Positions 37,258-44,899 of a stretch of 64,000 bases of DNA are shown here, one piece after another. Location: the NCBI RefSeq assembly GCF_900539295.1, contig NZ_UQBH01000005.1, positions 1-64,000 of the forward strand, read 5' to 3'. The first letter of the stretch is position 1. Every line of letters begins with the position of its first letter. The DNA comes from an uncultured Megasphaera sp. GTDB taxonomy: Bacteria > Bacillota > Negativicutes > Veillonellales > Megasphaeraceae. The position numbers and the translations under genes are program-made. A model generated the notes under the pieces. That model was not told the origin of the DNA. It did not search any database and saw only the letters and a program-made list of their open reading frames with translations.

Positions 37258-37307
37258 AGCCCACCACGCATAAGGCGGAAACGCACTGCGGGTGGGACTT
37301 TTTTTAT
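37258..37307 (+). ncRNA. Compact structured RNA or terminator with a GAAA tetraloop
   Basis: Three stacked stems: CCCACC/GGTGGG (37260-37265 with 37291-37296), CGCA/TGCG (37267-37270 with 37287-37290) and GCG/CGC (37275-37277 with 37282-37284) closed by a GAAA loop. An internal loop TAAG/AC and an 8-T run from 37299 complete it. It may be simply a second terminator, but the order and GNRA loop resemble a small RNA. No convincing -35 was found upstream. Confidence 0.4.
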
Positions 37308-37347
37308 TTTCTAAGAAAAGGCTCTCACCATCTCTTCTTATAGCGTA

Positions 37348-37385
37348 TAAAAACGCCGACCATCTCACGATGATCGGCTTTCTCT
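37348..37385. terminator. Bidirectional terminator after the zinc-ribbon membrane protein gene
   Basis: GCCGACCAT (37355-37363) pairs with ATGATCGGC (37370-37378) with one wobble. It is followed by T-rich sequence on both strands (TTTCTCTTT plus; GTTTTTAT minus). It ends the minus-strand gene that stops at 37386. Confidence 0.65.
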
Positions 37386-37730
37386 TTAAAACGGAGCCCA
37401 AGGATTCAGCCAACGATAAACCATCTGGTCAGCGCCAAAATGGACGGCAATCATGCCGACGACAAAGACACCGACGGCACAAGTGCCCGCTTTAATCAGA
37501 TTCTGCTTGGTAGCCAGACTCTTTACAGCTTCCTTCATGTCCTGCAGTTCCTCGGCGGCAGTCCTGTTTTCCATGGTGTCGGGCTCTTTCAATTCTTCGA
37601 CGGCGTCTGCTTTCACTTCCGCAGCACTGCGTTCTTTCAGTTCGTGCCAAACGCAGGACTTGCACCATACGTTCCCGTCAAAACGGACAACCTTCTTTTT
37701 CTTCCCACAACAACTGCATTTCTTCTTCAT
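37386..37730 (-). CDS. Small zinc-ribbon membrane-anchored protein of unknown function
   Basis: The 114-aa protein starts at MKKKCSCCGKKKK (GGAGGGA about 9 nt upstream; a start 8 codons earlier is less likely). Its head has CSCCG and WCKSC cysteine pairs that could hold one zinc. An acidic, helical middle (about 35-75) may form a coiled coil, and a hydrophobic segment (AGTCAVGVFVVGMIAVHFG) near the C-terminus suggests a tail anchor. I do not recognise the family. It is flanked by terminators on both sides and seems to be monocistronic. Confidence 0.6.
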   Translation of the reverse strand: MKKKCSCCGKKKKVVRFDGNVWCKSCVWHELKERSAAEVKADAVEELKEPDTMENRTAAEELQDMKEAVKSLATKQNLIKAGTCAVGVFVVGMIAVHFGADQMVYRWLNPWAPF

Positions 37731-38084
37731 ATCCTTGCTCCCTCCAACCGACAAGACTCACGTCGGCCATCTTTTGTATATATTTTGGGTTTATTTTATT
37801 ATATCATATATATACTTTATATGACAAAGAAGGCACGACCTGAGTCAAAAGCTCCGCCGTGCTCTTTTTGTCAGTCAACCAGTATGATAAATCCCATATT
37901 TACTTACAAATATGATCAAAGATATACTGCAGGGCCTCTTTGGCCTGGGCATACCGTTCCTCCGTTCCGCTCAGGAGACGGGCAAGAATGATAAAACCAA
38001 TTTCACGGGACAATGACCGGACGTCATCTGTTGCAGTAGAACAATAGTCAAACCTGCCCCCCTATTCAGAAGGGCACGTTATCT
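37731..38084. other. Intergenic region with a hairpin and one open fragment
   Basis: A/T-rich near 37790-37820. A hairpin with arms GGCACG and CGTGCT (about 37830-37866), followed by a T-run on one side and TTCTTT on the other, probably terminates the YbjN-like gene. The only coding-like piece is the frame at 37900-38061. Confidence 0.4.
37900..38061 (-). pseudogene. Possible gene remnant (C-terminal fragment)
   Basis: A 53-codon frame open between TAG and TAA lacks ATG/GTG near its beginning, yet reads like a protein end (for example DDVRSLSREIGFIILARLL, then ALQYIFDHICK) with typical codon use. No parent family is recognised. It could also be chance. Confidence 0.25.
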
Positions 38085-38507
38085 TTATGTCCATTGAATT
38101 TTCATAAATTTAGGATACTCTTCTTCTATAGTACCTACGAGCATAAAAGCCATATCCAGAAGCACGGCGGGATCAAAGTGATCCTTTATAAACAGAGACC
38201 ATCGCATGACGACATCGCCTTCATCACTGACGAAAAACTTGCCAAATCGATACCCCTGATTAAGTTCATTGATCAATCCCAATACGGCTTCTTTCTTTGA
38301 AGGATCTTCTATCTTGGCAATATCAAAAATGCCAAGGTCTACAAAGGTCTCTTCCTCGGAAAATTCATAAACCACCGTAAGTATCTGATTGTTTTTAATC
38401 TCGTGCTGCGCAATAAAAGCCCGCGTCACGCCCTCATCATCAGTGAGCTCGCGATAGCGATATTCTCTTTCATTCAGATGATCTCTAAATAAATCCAGTT
38501 TGCTCAT
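38085..38507 (-). CDS. YbjN domain protein
   Basis: 140 aa from MSKLDLFRDHL (GGAGGT 5 nt upstream; an in-frame ATG four codons earlier overlaps that site). The alpha/beta body with VVYEFSEEETFVDLGIF, INELNQGYRFGKFFVSDEGDVVMR and a final helix IEEEYPKF fits the YbjN / type III secretion chaperone-like fold. This is a small cytoplasmic protein group whose role is poorly known. It is transcribed alone and away from known partners. Confidence 0.7.
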   Translation of the reverse strand: MSKLDLFRDHLNEREYRYRELTDDEGVTRAFIAQHEIKNNQILTVVYEFSEEETFVDLGIFDIAKIEDPSKKEAVLGLINELNQGYRFGKFFVSDEGDVVMRWSLFIKDHFDPAVLLDMAFMLVGTIEEEYPKFMKIQWT

Positions 38508-38678
38508 TGTTACCTCCATGATAAAAACAAATACGTATCATAACTTTCATTGCTTTTATCATAACACAAATAACACAGAGTCGTAAATATACGTACAATT
38601 TTCCCTAAAAAACGACCTCCCAAAGTCAGCTTTTTAATTCTAAACCTCAGGAGATCAAGGACAGCAAAATCGATTTCA

Positions 38679-39260
38679 CTAGACATGAATCTTGAACAGG
38701 CCGTCACGATTGCAGTAGGCATAGATAAAGCCATGGCCCCGGCTCATGAACCGGCACTGCGCATCCTGTTCGGGGTACAGCTTCACCAAGGTATAGCGGT
38801 CGGCCGTCACATAGGCCATAAAGGAAATATAGTGCTCCTTGGTCATGGGATGGTCGATATGGACGAAGAACTCGTTTTCTATCATGTCATAGTCAATCTG
38901 ATGATCTGACGACGCCTCTTCCACCGTAAGGACCGGTAATTTGACACCGCAGCAATGATACGCCCCTTCGCCAAAGCTGGTGATGATATTGCCGCAAATG
39001 GGACAGACGTAAAACTTAAGTTTTTTGACATTGGCCGATCGGTTATCGTTGACGGCATATTCACCGGCAAAGAGTTCTGCCACAGAAATCCCAAGGGCCT
39101 CGGCTAAGGGCGTGATCAAGGTAATATCGGGAAGGCCCTTGCCGGTCTCCCATTTCGAAATCGTCTTGTCGCTGATACGCAGTTTCTCAGCTAAATCCTT
39201 TTGCGTGAGCTTCTTTTTTTCACGCAGTTCTTTTAACATCGTTCCTGATATATAGTTCAT
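38679..39260 (-). CDS. XRE-family regulator fused to a desulfoferrodoxin-like domain
   Basis: Residues 8-65 are a Cro/C1-type helix-turn-helix (LTQKDLAEKLRISDKTISKWE). Residues 83-105 are a desulforedoxin-type metal site with Cys86, Cys89, Cys103 and Cys104 (CPIC...HCC). Residues 115-193 resemble the superoxide reductase domain: DHPMTKEHY (His137, His143), possibly His120, and CNRDGLF (Cys183). The normal CNxHGLW histidine is Asp186 here, so the catalytic iron site is probably altered. A redox- or metal-sensing repressor is the likely role (inference). It sits alone, 184 nt from the divergent exported protein gene at 39445. Confidence 0.8.
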   Translation of the reverse strand: MNYISGTMLKELREKKKLTQKDLAEKLRISDKTISKWETGKGLPDITLITPLAEALGISVAELFAGEYAVNDNRSANVKKLKFYVCPICGNIITSFGEGAYHCCGVKLPVLTVEEASSDHQIDYDMIENEFFVHIDHPMTKEHYISFMAYVTADRYTLVKLYPEQDAQCRFMSRGHGFIYAYCNRDGLFKIHV

Positions 39261-39444
39261 AGTAATTGCACCTCTTTCTGTTGCTATGACTATCTTAAAA
39301 TAAAAGGGGCAATAATACTACCTACGGAGCGTAGAGTACCGGATTGTCTTACAAAAAGCAGACACAAACCTTCATCATTTATGCTACAATAAAGAAAATA
39401 TCACATTTTCATTGTTTTTTATTAACATTAAGGAGATGTTCCAT

Positions 39445-39936
39445 ATGCCCCGAAAGTTACTACTGACGCTCATCCTGTCTTTATGTTTTGCCTTACCTTG
39501 CTTGGCCCACTCCTATCCCCTGTCCGAAGCGTATATCGGTGGAGTCGGCCCTAACTGCACCATGAAATATGTCCAAAGTATTTATGGAGAGCCAAAATCA
39601 AAAAAATGGACAGCTACAGACGGCATCCGCAGCGTCACATATTATTACAGCCCCTTATATCAAGTCACGGGCAGAACCTGGGCCAATCATGCCATACCGG
39701 AAGACGAGTTTCCGGTCGTCGGATATACGGTAAAAGCAAATAATCTCACTACCCCGTCGGGCATTACCGTTGGCGTTCCTTATAGTACCGTTGCGAAAAT
39801 GTATGGGCCTGGTCAACGATATGTCGAAAAAGGACGCGTAAAATATATTTATAGTTTGCCAAATCAACACGAAATATCTTTTACCGTAAATAAAAAGGGT
39901 ATCATTACAGAGATTTACCTGGGAACTGATTTTTAA
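39445..39936 (+). CDS. Small exported protein, paralogue of the gene at 40020
   Basis: 163 aa with a signal peptide (MPRKLLLTLILSLCFALPCLA). AAGGAG precedes this ATG by about 9 nt; longer frames start inside that site. The mature part has IGGVGPNCTMKYVQSIYGEP, a tyrosine-rich beta region and TTPSGITVGVPYSTVAKMYG, ending in a short beta hairpin. The same two blocks occur in the convergent gene 40020-40502. The spacing recalls SmpA/BamE-like or copper-amine-oxidase-like small beta domains, but no family can be named. A -10 TACAAT lies at about 39382. Confidence 0.6.
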   Translation: MPRKLLLTLILSLCFALPCLAHSYPLSEAYIGGVGPNCTMKYVQSIYGEPKSKKWTATDGIRSVTYYYSPLYQVTGRTWANHAIPEDEFPVVGYTVKANNLTTPSGITVGVPYSTVAKMYGPGQRYVEKGRVKYIYSLPNQHEISFTVNKKGIITEIYLGTDF

Positions 39937-39973
39937 AGCCCTTACCGAGAATCGTAATTTAACGTAATGACAA

Positions 39974-40010
39974 CAAAAAAACTTGCACAAAGGTCTTGTG
40001 CAAGTTTTTT
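39974..40010. terminator. Bidirectional terminator between convergent paralogues
   Basis: Perfect arms AAAAAACTTGCACAA and its complement with a 5-nt loop; T-runs on both strands. It serves both the gene ending at 39936 and the one ending at 40020. Confidence 0.9.
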
Positions 40011-40019
40011 GTAATTATC

Positions 40020-40502
40020 TCAAGGCGTCCAATAAATAGAAATTTCAGATATCTTCTTTTTATTATATTTGATCATCATATTTTGTTCCCAACTGCCATT
40101 GCAGCGGTAGAAATGATTTCCTTTATACAACTCAGACGGACTAAAGTAATCGGTAACCACGGAGATATCCTGACCAACGGAAAAGCCGGCTGGCGTCTTT
40201 AAGCCGTTATTCGCCGTCGTCCAAACTCGATGAACACCGCCTCTATCATTATACGTAATAAAAAAACTATTCCCATAGCGTGCTGTATGAACAGTCTCAA
40301 ACGTAACCGGATCTTGACTATAAGAAATATTATCCGGCGCACCGTAAACAGACTGGACGTAGGCTTCTGTCGAAGTTAAACTGACACCGCCAATGGCAAT
40401 GTGGCTATTCCCGATATACGAGACCCGTGCATGAGCAAAGGACGAAAAGACCATGGTCAAGCAAAAAATCAGGCCCAACAAAACGACTATCTTCTTTTTC
40501 AC
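40020..40502 (-). CDS. Small exported protein, paralogue of the gene at 39445
   Basis: 160 aa with a signal peptide (MKKKIVVLLGLIFCLTMVFSSFAHA). The mature part has IAIGGVSLTSTEAYVQSVYGAP and KTPAGFSVGQDISVVTDYFS, aligning with the convergent neighbour, while the connecting strands differ. No lipobox cysteine is present. It follows the 91-aa exported protein gene by 13 nt, so the two probably share an mRNA. The function is not recognised. Confidence 0.6.
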   Translation of the reverse strand: MKKKIVVLLGLIFCLTMVFSSFAHARVSYIGNSHIAIGGVSLTSTEAYVQSVYGAPDNISYSQDPVTFETVHTARYGNSFFITYNDRGGVHRVWTTANNGLKTPAGFSVGQDISVVTDYFSPSELYKGNHFYRCNGSWEQNMMIKYNKKKISEISIYWTP

Positions 40503-40515
40503 CTAAATCCCCTCC

Positions 40516-40791
40516 TTAGCGGTAATGTACATCTTCCTCGACGACTTCGCCATATTCATTGATGATGACACTGCTCGGGCCAATCCGCTGGGAGTGGAAC
40601 AATACCTGATACCCCTCATCGACCACTTCAAGACCATAAATCATTACGCCGGGATACATTTCTGATACGATATCCTGCGCTTCATCGGCATCAATGGCAA
40701 AAACGACGGTCGTCGGCATAATGCCTCCCAGGCCGAAGGCGAGACTGATGCCTAATCCCCCAATGACTAAAGCTTTCTTCAAAAGATTCAC
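40516..40791 (-). CDS. Small exported protein of unknown function
   Basis: 91 aa: a hydrophobic N-terminal signal (LVIGGLGISLAFGLGGIMPTTVVFA) followed by about 58 residues with DADEAQDIVSEMYPGVMIYGLEV and VIINEYGEVVEEDVHYR. This resembles a single PepSY-like repeat, though too short to be sure. AGGAGG-type site (TTAGGAGGTATC) lies just upstream. It is first in a two-gene unit with the 160-aa exported protein. Confidence 0.55.
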   Translation of the reverse strand: MNLLKKALVIGGLGISLAFGLGGIMPTTVVFAIDADEAQDIVSEMYPGVMIYGLEVVDEGYQVLFHSQRIGPSSVIINEYGEVVEEDVHYR

Positions 40792-40925
40792 AACGATACC
40801 TCCTAAAAAAACACAACAATGGTTATATATTACAGTTTCGACATAAAATTATATATTCCTTCTGGAAATTTCCATGTCAATCCTATACGGAGGTTTTCGT
40901 TGTGATTCCCCGCCTTGACGTGATA

Positions 40926-42338
40926 TTAATTTTGATAGGCCAGTCTTTCCTGCCCGACTCCAAATCGGTGTGCCGGACGATACCATAAGAGCAGGGCAAA
41001 GATGCAGACGGCAGTCACGGCCAGGCTGACCGGGTAGGCCATCATGATCCAGTAGAATTCACGATGCTGCGGAAAGACGGCAAAAATCCAAAAGAGGCGA
41101 CTACCGCAGATGGTGATGGTCGTAACGGCAGCCGGCAGCAAGGAAATGCCGAAGCCGCGCATATAGCCGGACATGTTTTCATATAAAACAGTGAATATGT
41201 AGGCAACAAAGATGATTTTCAGACGAAGCATACCGAGTTCAATGACGGCCGGATCCGGAGAGAAAAGGGATAAAAGAAAGGGCCCGAACGAGAAAATCAG
41301 GAAAACAGCGGCTACAGAGGCAATGATGTCTTCGAAGAGAGCAATCTTGAAAATGCGGCGGCAGCGGTCAAGGTAGCCGGCACCATAATTTTGACCGACA
41401 AAGGTCGTGCAGGCCTGGCTAAAGGAATTGAGCAGGTCATAGGTGATCATTTCAAGGTTAAAAGAAGCCGCCGAAGCAGCAATCGCATTCGTCCCCAAGC
41501 TATTGATAGCCGCTTGAATAACGATATTAGCAAAGGTAAAGACGCCGCTTTGAACGCCTGCCGGAAGGCCGATGGCGATAACCGAACGGACGCAGTCCCA
41601 GTGAATGCCGATATCTTTGACCTGCAGCTGAATATAGCGGTGGGGCCGCATCAACAGGCGGAACAAGACGCCGGCACTAACGGCGTTGGCAATCACGGTA
41701 GCCAAGGCGGCACCGGCGACATGAAGGTCGAGGACGGCGACGAAAAACAGGCTTAGGATTACATTTACCAGTCCCGACACGATGAGTACCTTTAAAGGCA
41801 TGCGCGTATCGCCGACACTTCGAAAGACAGCCGATTCAAAGTTGTACAACAGGATAACCGGCAGCCCCAAAAGATAAATCCGTAAAAAGAGTACTGCCGA
41901 CGGCAATACATCAGCAGGTACATTCAGAGATCCGAGAAGCGGTGCCGCCACGCCTTCCCCTGCGAGGGCTACGGCGACGCCGATGACCAAAGCCATGATG
42001 ACGGCTGTATGTACCGTATGGGTTACAGTCAGTCGGTCCTTACGGCCGATGGCATTGGCGATGACGACGTTGACACCCAATGCCAGTCCGATAAAAAGGT
42101 TTAGAATTAAGCCGATGATGGGGATATTAGCCCCGATGCCGGCGACGGCAATCGTATTGGCGGCCCCACTGAAATGACCGACCACGGCCAAGTCAGAAGC
42201 CAGAAACAGTTGTTCCAAAATGACCGTCGCTGCTACCGGCAAGGCAAAGAGAGGAATTTTATCCCAGAGCGAGCCGTGCAGCATGTCAATCTTAAACATT
42301 TTTTGATTTACGTGATGAATTGTATTTGTTTCTTCCAT
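40926..42338 (-). CDS. MATE-family efflux transporter
   Basis: 470 aa from MEETNTIHHVNQ (AGGAGG 9 nt upstream; a 9-codon longer frame overlaps that site). Twelve transmembrane helices in two homologous halves are seen, with the MATE start region GSLWDKIPLFALPVAATVILEQLF and the LPAGVQSGVFTFANIVIQ region of the second half. It probably exports drugs or metabolites in exchange for Na+ or H+. It is transcribed divergently from a LysR regulator, with a palindromic operator between them, so substrate-induced control is likely. Confidence 0.9.
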   Translation of the reverse strand: MEETNTIHHVNQKMFKIDMLHGSLWDKIPLFALPVAATVILEQLFLASDLAVVGHFSGAANTIAVAGIGANIPIIGLILNLFIGLALGVNVVIANAIGRKDRLTVTHTVHTAVIMALVIGVAVALAGEGVAAPLLGSLNVPADVLPSAVLFLRIYLLGLPVILLYNFESAVFRSVGDTRMPLKVLIVSGLVNVILSLFFVAVLDLHVAGAALATVIANAVSAGVLFRLLMRPHRYIQLQVKDIGIHWDCVRSVIAIGLPAGVQSGVFTFANIVIQAAINSLGTNAIAASAASFNLEMITYDLLNSFSQACTTFVGQNYGAGYLDRCRRIFKIALFEDIIASVAAVFLIFSFGPFLLSLFSPDPAVIELGMLRLKIIFVAYIFTVLYENMSGYMRGFGISLLPAAVTTITICGSRLFWIFAVFPQHREFYWIMMAYPVSLAVTAVCIFALLLWYRPAHRFGVGQERLAYQN

Positions 42339-42363
42339 AGTAAGTCTCCTCCTAACGACACTC

Positions 42364-42392
42364 ATTATAGTGCTATCATCATTTCATAGCAA
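42364..42392 (-). promoter_or_regulatory. Promoter of the MATE gene
   Basis: TTGCTA (42387-42392) and TATAAT (42364-42369) on the minus strand, 17-nt spacer, 26 nt before the start codon. Confidence 0.7.
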
Positions 42393-42400
42393 AGACCTAT

Positions 42401-42421
42401 AAACTATCATTATCATAGTTT
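42401..42421. promoter_or_regulatory. LysR-type operator candidate
   Basis: Inverted repeat AAACTAT-N7-ATAGTTT containing a T-N11-A core. It overlaps the -35 of the LysR gene and sits just upstream of the MATE -35, the usual position of a LysR recognition site. Confidence 0.6.
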
Positions 42422-42447
42422 ACAGCAATGGTACGTCATGCTACAAT
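42419..42447 (+). promoter_or_regulatory. Promoter of the LysR gene
   Basis: TTTACA (42419-42424) and TACAAT (42442-42447), 17-nt spacer, plus strand. Its -35 is covered by the operator, suggesting autorepression. Confidence 0.65.
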
Positions 42448-42467
42448 GAACCTGAAAGGAGACTCTC

Positions 42468-43346
42468 ATGGATATTCGCGTCTTACGTTATTTTCTGGCC
42501 ACGGCCAGAGAACAAAACATTACCCGCGCCGCTGAAACCCTGCACATTGCCCAACCCTCCCTTTCAAAACAATTGATGGAACTTGAATCTGAACTGGGAA
42601 AACAGCTATTGATACGGGGCAAGCGGCGCATCACCCTTACACCCGATGGAGTACTGCTGCGAAAACGGGCGGAAGAAATCGTCGCCCTCCTTGAAAAGAC
42701 AGAGCAGGAAATCGCCTCAACGGACCAAGATATTACCGGTACTATCGCCATCGGCGGTACACCGCGCCAGGGAGTGCTTGAAGCGGCATCAGCCCTTCAT
42801 CAGCAGTACCCCCACATCCGATTCAGCTTTCACGTCGGCGATGCCCCGGATATTACGGAACGGCTGGATCACGGCAGCCTGGACTTTATCGTCCTCCTCG
42901 ACCGTCCGGACAAGGCTGTCTATGGTTCCCATCCCCTGCCCGATGCTTCCGTTTGGGGCCTGCTGATGAAAAGAGATGACCCGTTAACCCAAAAAACGGC
43001 GGTCATCCCAGAAGACCTCTGCCATCGCCCCTTGGTCATCGCCCAACGAGAAGGAATTCGCCAGATGCTCTTTGCTTGGGCAAAACCAGTTTCAGACCAA
43101 CTGGACATCATTGCTACCTACAACGTCATGAATGGCACCCCTGTCCCTTTCGCCCTATACACACCGGGCCTGGTTCTGATTATCCGCGATCTCCTGTCGC
43201 CTACCATCGATCCGGCCGTCGCCTTCCGCCCCCTCGATCCGCCCATAAAAACACAACATTACCTGGTTTGGAAACGCTACGCCGCCTTTTCAGCCGCCAG
43301 CCAGAAATTCTTAGAAACGATACACCGCCTCTATCCTCAAAAATAA
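42468..43346 (+). CDS. LysR-family transcriptional regulator, probably of the MATE pump
   Basis: 292 aa: N-terminal winged helix-turn-helix (MDIRVLRYFLATAREQNITRAAETLHIAQPSLSKQLMELE), linker helix to about residue 85, and a periplasmic-binding-like effector domain (TIAIGGTPRQGVLEAASAL onward). The start has AAAGGAGA 6 nt upstream. Its divergent orientation and the shared operator make the MATE gene the likely target. The ligand is unknown. Confidence 0.88.
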   Translation: MDIRVLRYFLATAREQNITRAAETLHIAQPSLSKQLMELESELGKQLLIRGKRRITLTPDGVLLRKRAEEIVALLEKTEQEIASTDQDITGTIAIGGTPRQGVLEAASALHQQYPHIRFSFHVGDAPDITERLDHGSLDFIVLLDRPDKAVYGSHPLPDASVWGLLMKRDDPLTQKTAVIPEDLCHRPLVIAQREGIRQMLFAWAKPVSDQLDIIATYNVMNGTPVPFALYTPGLVLIIRDLLSPTIDPAVAFRPLDPPIKTQHYLVWKRYAAFSAASQKFLETIHRLYPQK

Positions 43347-43424
43347 TACATCTCCCTAGTTTATGAATTTCTCTGTTTAAAGTAATTTCTTCCTAAAAGG
43401 ATTGGTTCCATAAAGATATGAGAC

Positions 43425-43476
43425 AAAAAAGAAGTTATCCCTAAGTCACGGTATACATTGAGATAACTTCTTTTTA
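43425..43476. terminator. Bidirectional terminator
   Basis: Arms AAAAAGAAGTTATC and GATAACTTCTTTTT enclose a 22-nt loop. It can end the LysR gene (plus) and serve the gene ending at 43597 (minus). Confidence 0.75.
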
Positions 43477-43596
43477 TATACATCACTATTATGTTTTTAA
43501 TAGATGTCTGCTTGTGAGGTGCCCTCGATAGTCGAAAAATTCGCCGACTCTAAAGAGAAAAGAGCTGCTCAGTTTTTCCTTTAACCGATAGCCATC

Positions 43597-44301
43597 CTAT
43601 GAAGCTTCTTTAGCCAAAACTACGGAATCCCCGTCGTGATCCGCCAAGGACAGCAGTGCCAACCGTTCGATAAAGAACAGGCGGCGGTTGAAGAAATTAA
43701 CGAGTCGACCGACGGCCATGGCCGATACGATAGTCCCAACTCCGATAGCAGCAAAGGTCTGAGCACCGCCATAGAAAAGGGATAGTCCCAAGGCGATGGC
43801 GACCAATGTCGAATCGAAGGCCACTTTGGCCGTACCCATGCGGATATTCGCAGTTTGAGCAATGGCTTTTACAATGCCGTCACCGGGGACCATGAGGACC
43901 TGCGAGGCCACTTCCAGGCAGATGCCGAAGGCCAGGACAGCACAACCGATGAGCAGGATTACTCCTGCCAGAGGCCAGGAATGTCCCTGCAGCCCCGATA
44001 AGAAAGGCATGTACAGATCGAGGGCAACGCTGAAAATAACACTAATACCTAACTGAAGTGCTTCTATAGGATGGAATTGCCGCCGCAGCAAAGCAACTTG
44101 AGCAGCAATAAACACGATATTCGCAAAAAAAGTAATCTGACCAAAGGTCCAATTCGAATACAGGCTGATAACGATAGGGACGCTTGATATGGGCGATGAC
44201 CCTAATCCGGCAACGATAATGAGGTCGATGCCCAAGGCGTTTATCAAAATGCTTAAGATAAATACGGGAATCCGAATCCCTTTATAGTGCATGCGACGCA
44301 A
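43597..44301 (-). CDS. YczE/YitT-type membrane protein
   Basis: The 234-aa protein has about five or six transmembrane helices. Its N-terminal pattern (FILSILINALGIDLIIVAGLGSSPISSVPIVISL) and the mid-protein QVLMVPGDGIVKAIA are typical of the YczE/COG2364 group of uncharacterised membrane proteins. Start is TTG at 44301, with GGGGTGAT upstream; an ATG three codons later is the alternative. It follows the MarR gene by 2 nt, so it is the likely target of that regulator and may be an exporter; this is inference. Confidence 0.72.
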   Translation of the reverse strand: MRRMHYKGIRIPVFILSILINALGIDLIIVAGLGSSPISSVPIVISLYSNWTFGQITFFANIVFIAAQVALLRRQFHPIEALQLGISVIFSVALDLYMPFLSGLQGHSWPLAGVILLIGCAVLAFGICLEVASQVLMVPGDGIVKAIAQTANIRMGTAKVAFDSTLVAIALGLSLFYGGAQTFAAIGVGTIVSAMAVGRLVNFFNRRLFFIERLALLSLADHDGDSVVLAKEAS

Positions 44302-44303
44302 AA

Positions 44304-44732
44304 TTAATCACCCCATTTTTTTTGATTTTCAATGATTTTACGAAAGGTTTCCATGAACTGCTGCTGTTCTGCAGGGTCGATGCCCTGCCACATAAAGTCG
44401 TCGAGACCGTAGATGATTTCGCGGATGTCCTTGGCCTTTTCCCACCCCTTTTCGGTCAGAAAAATAGACACGCCGCGCTGATCATCGGGACGGATTTCTT
44501 TGCGGATGAGTTCCAGTTTTTCCATTCGTTTCAAAAGACTCGTCACTGTCGACTTGTCGATAATGCATTCCTGACCGATTTCTTTCTGACCGGCTCCGTC
44601 ATGGAACCACAGGTACTCTAAAATCTTAGGCTGACCGGGCATGAGGCCTTCTTGCTTGGTATAGCGGCCGATTTCCCGAGTCGAGCGATTAAATCCGATT
44701 AATAACAAAATATGCAAAGCTTCTAAGTCCAT
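44304..44732 (-). CDS. MarR-family transcriptional regulator
   Basis: 142 aa with the MarR winged helix: QKEIGQECIIDKSTVTSLLKRMEKLELIRKEIRPDDQRGVSIFLTEKG, where DQRG is the wing signature, flanked by dimer helices. AAAGGAGA precedes the ATG. Two inverted repeats lie immediately upstream, between the promoter and the gene, implying self-repression. It shares a transcript with the YczE-like membrane protein. Confidence 0.9.
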   Translation of the reverse strand: MDLEALHILLLIGFNRSTREIGRYTKQEGLMPGQPKILEYLWFHDGAGQKEIGQECIIDKSTVTSLLKRMEKLELIRKEIRPDDQRGVSIFLTEKGWEKAKDIREIIYGLDDFMWQGIDPAEQQQFMETFRKIIENQKKWGD

Positions 44733-44748
44733 GTCGTCGTCTCCTTTA

Positions 44749-44787
44749 TTAGTTTTAATTCAAACTAAATAGTTGTAATTCAAACTA
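44749..44787. promoter_or_regulatory. Two MarR-type operators in tandem
   Basis: Inverted repeats TTAGTTT-N6-AAACTAA (44749-44768) and TAGTT-N8-AACTA (44770-44787, one base off the perfect arm) are spaced about 21 bp centre to centre. They lie between the -10 and the start codon. Confidence 0.65.
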
Positions 44788-44794
44788 CTTTCTT

Positions 44795-44822
44795 ATTATA
44801 GTCCAAGTATCCAAAAAGTCAA
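44795..44822 (-). promoter_or_regulatory. Promoter of the MarR-YczE operon
   Basis: TTGACT (44817-44822) and TATAAT (44795-44800) on the minus strand with a 16-nt spacer. Confidence 0.7.
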
Positions 44823-44854
44823 TAGACTTAAGACATCAATACTCAGAAATGGGC

Positions 44855-44893
44855 AAAAAAAATAAGCACGACGGCTGTCATAGGCCATCGTGC
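44855..44893 (-). terminator. Terminator of the DUF3290-DUF421 operon
   Basis: GCACGACGGC (44866-44875) pairs with GCCATCGTGC (44884-44893) with one wobble; A-run 44855-44863 gives a T-tract on the minus strand. Confidence 0.8.
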
Positions 44894-44899
44894 ATCTTA

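Noticed and set aside
37222..37413. 63-codon minus-strand ORF
   Set aside because: It runs through two terminator hairpins and the end of the neighbouring gene; the peptide has no recognisable pattern.
38520..38678. Gene between the XRE and YbjN-like genes
   Set aside because: A minus-strand frame crosses this gap, but it starts inside the XRE gene in another frame and shows no family pattern; treated as spacer.
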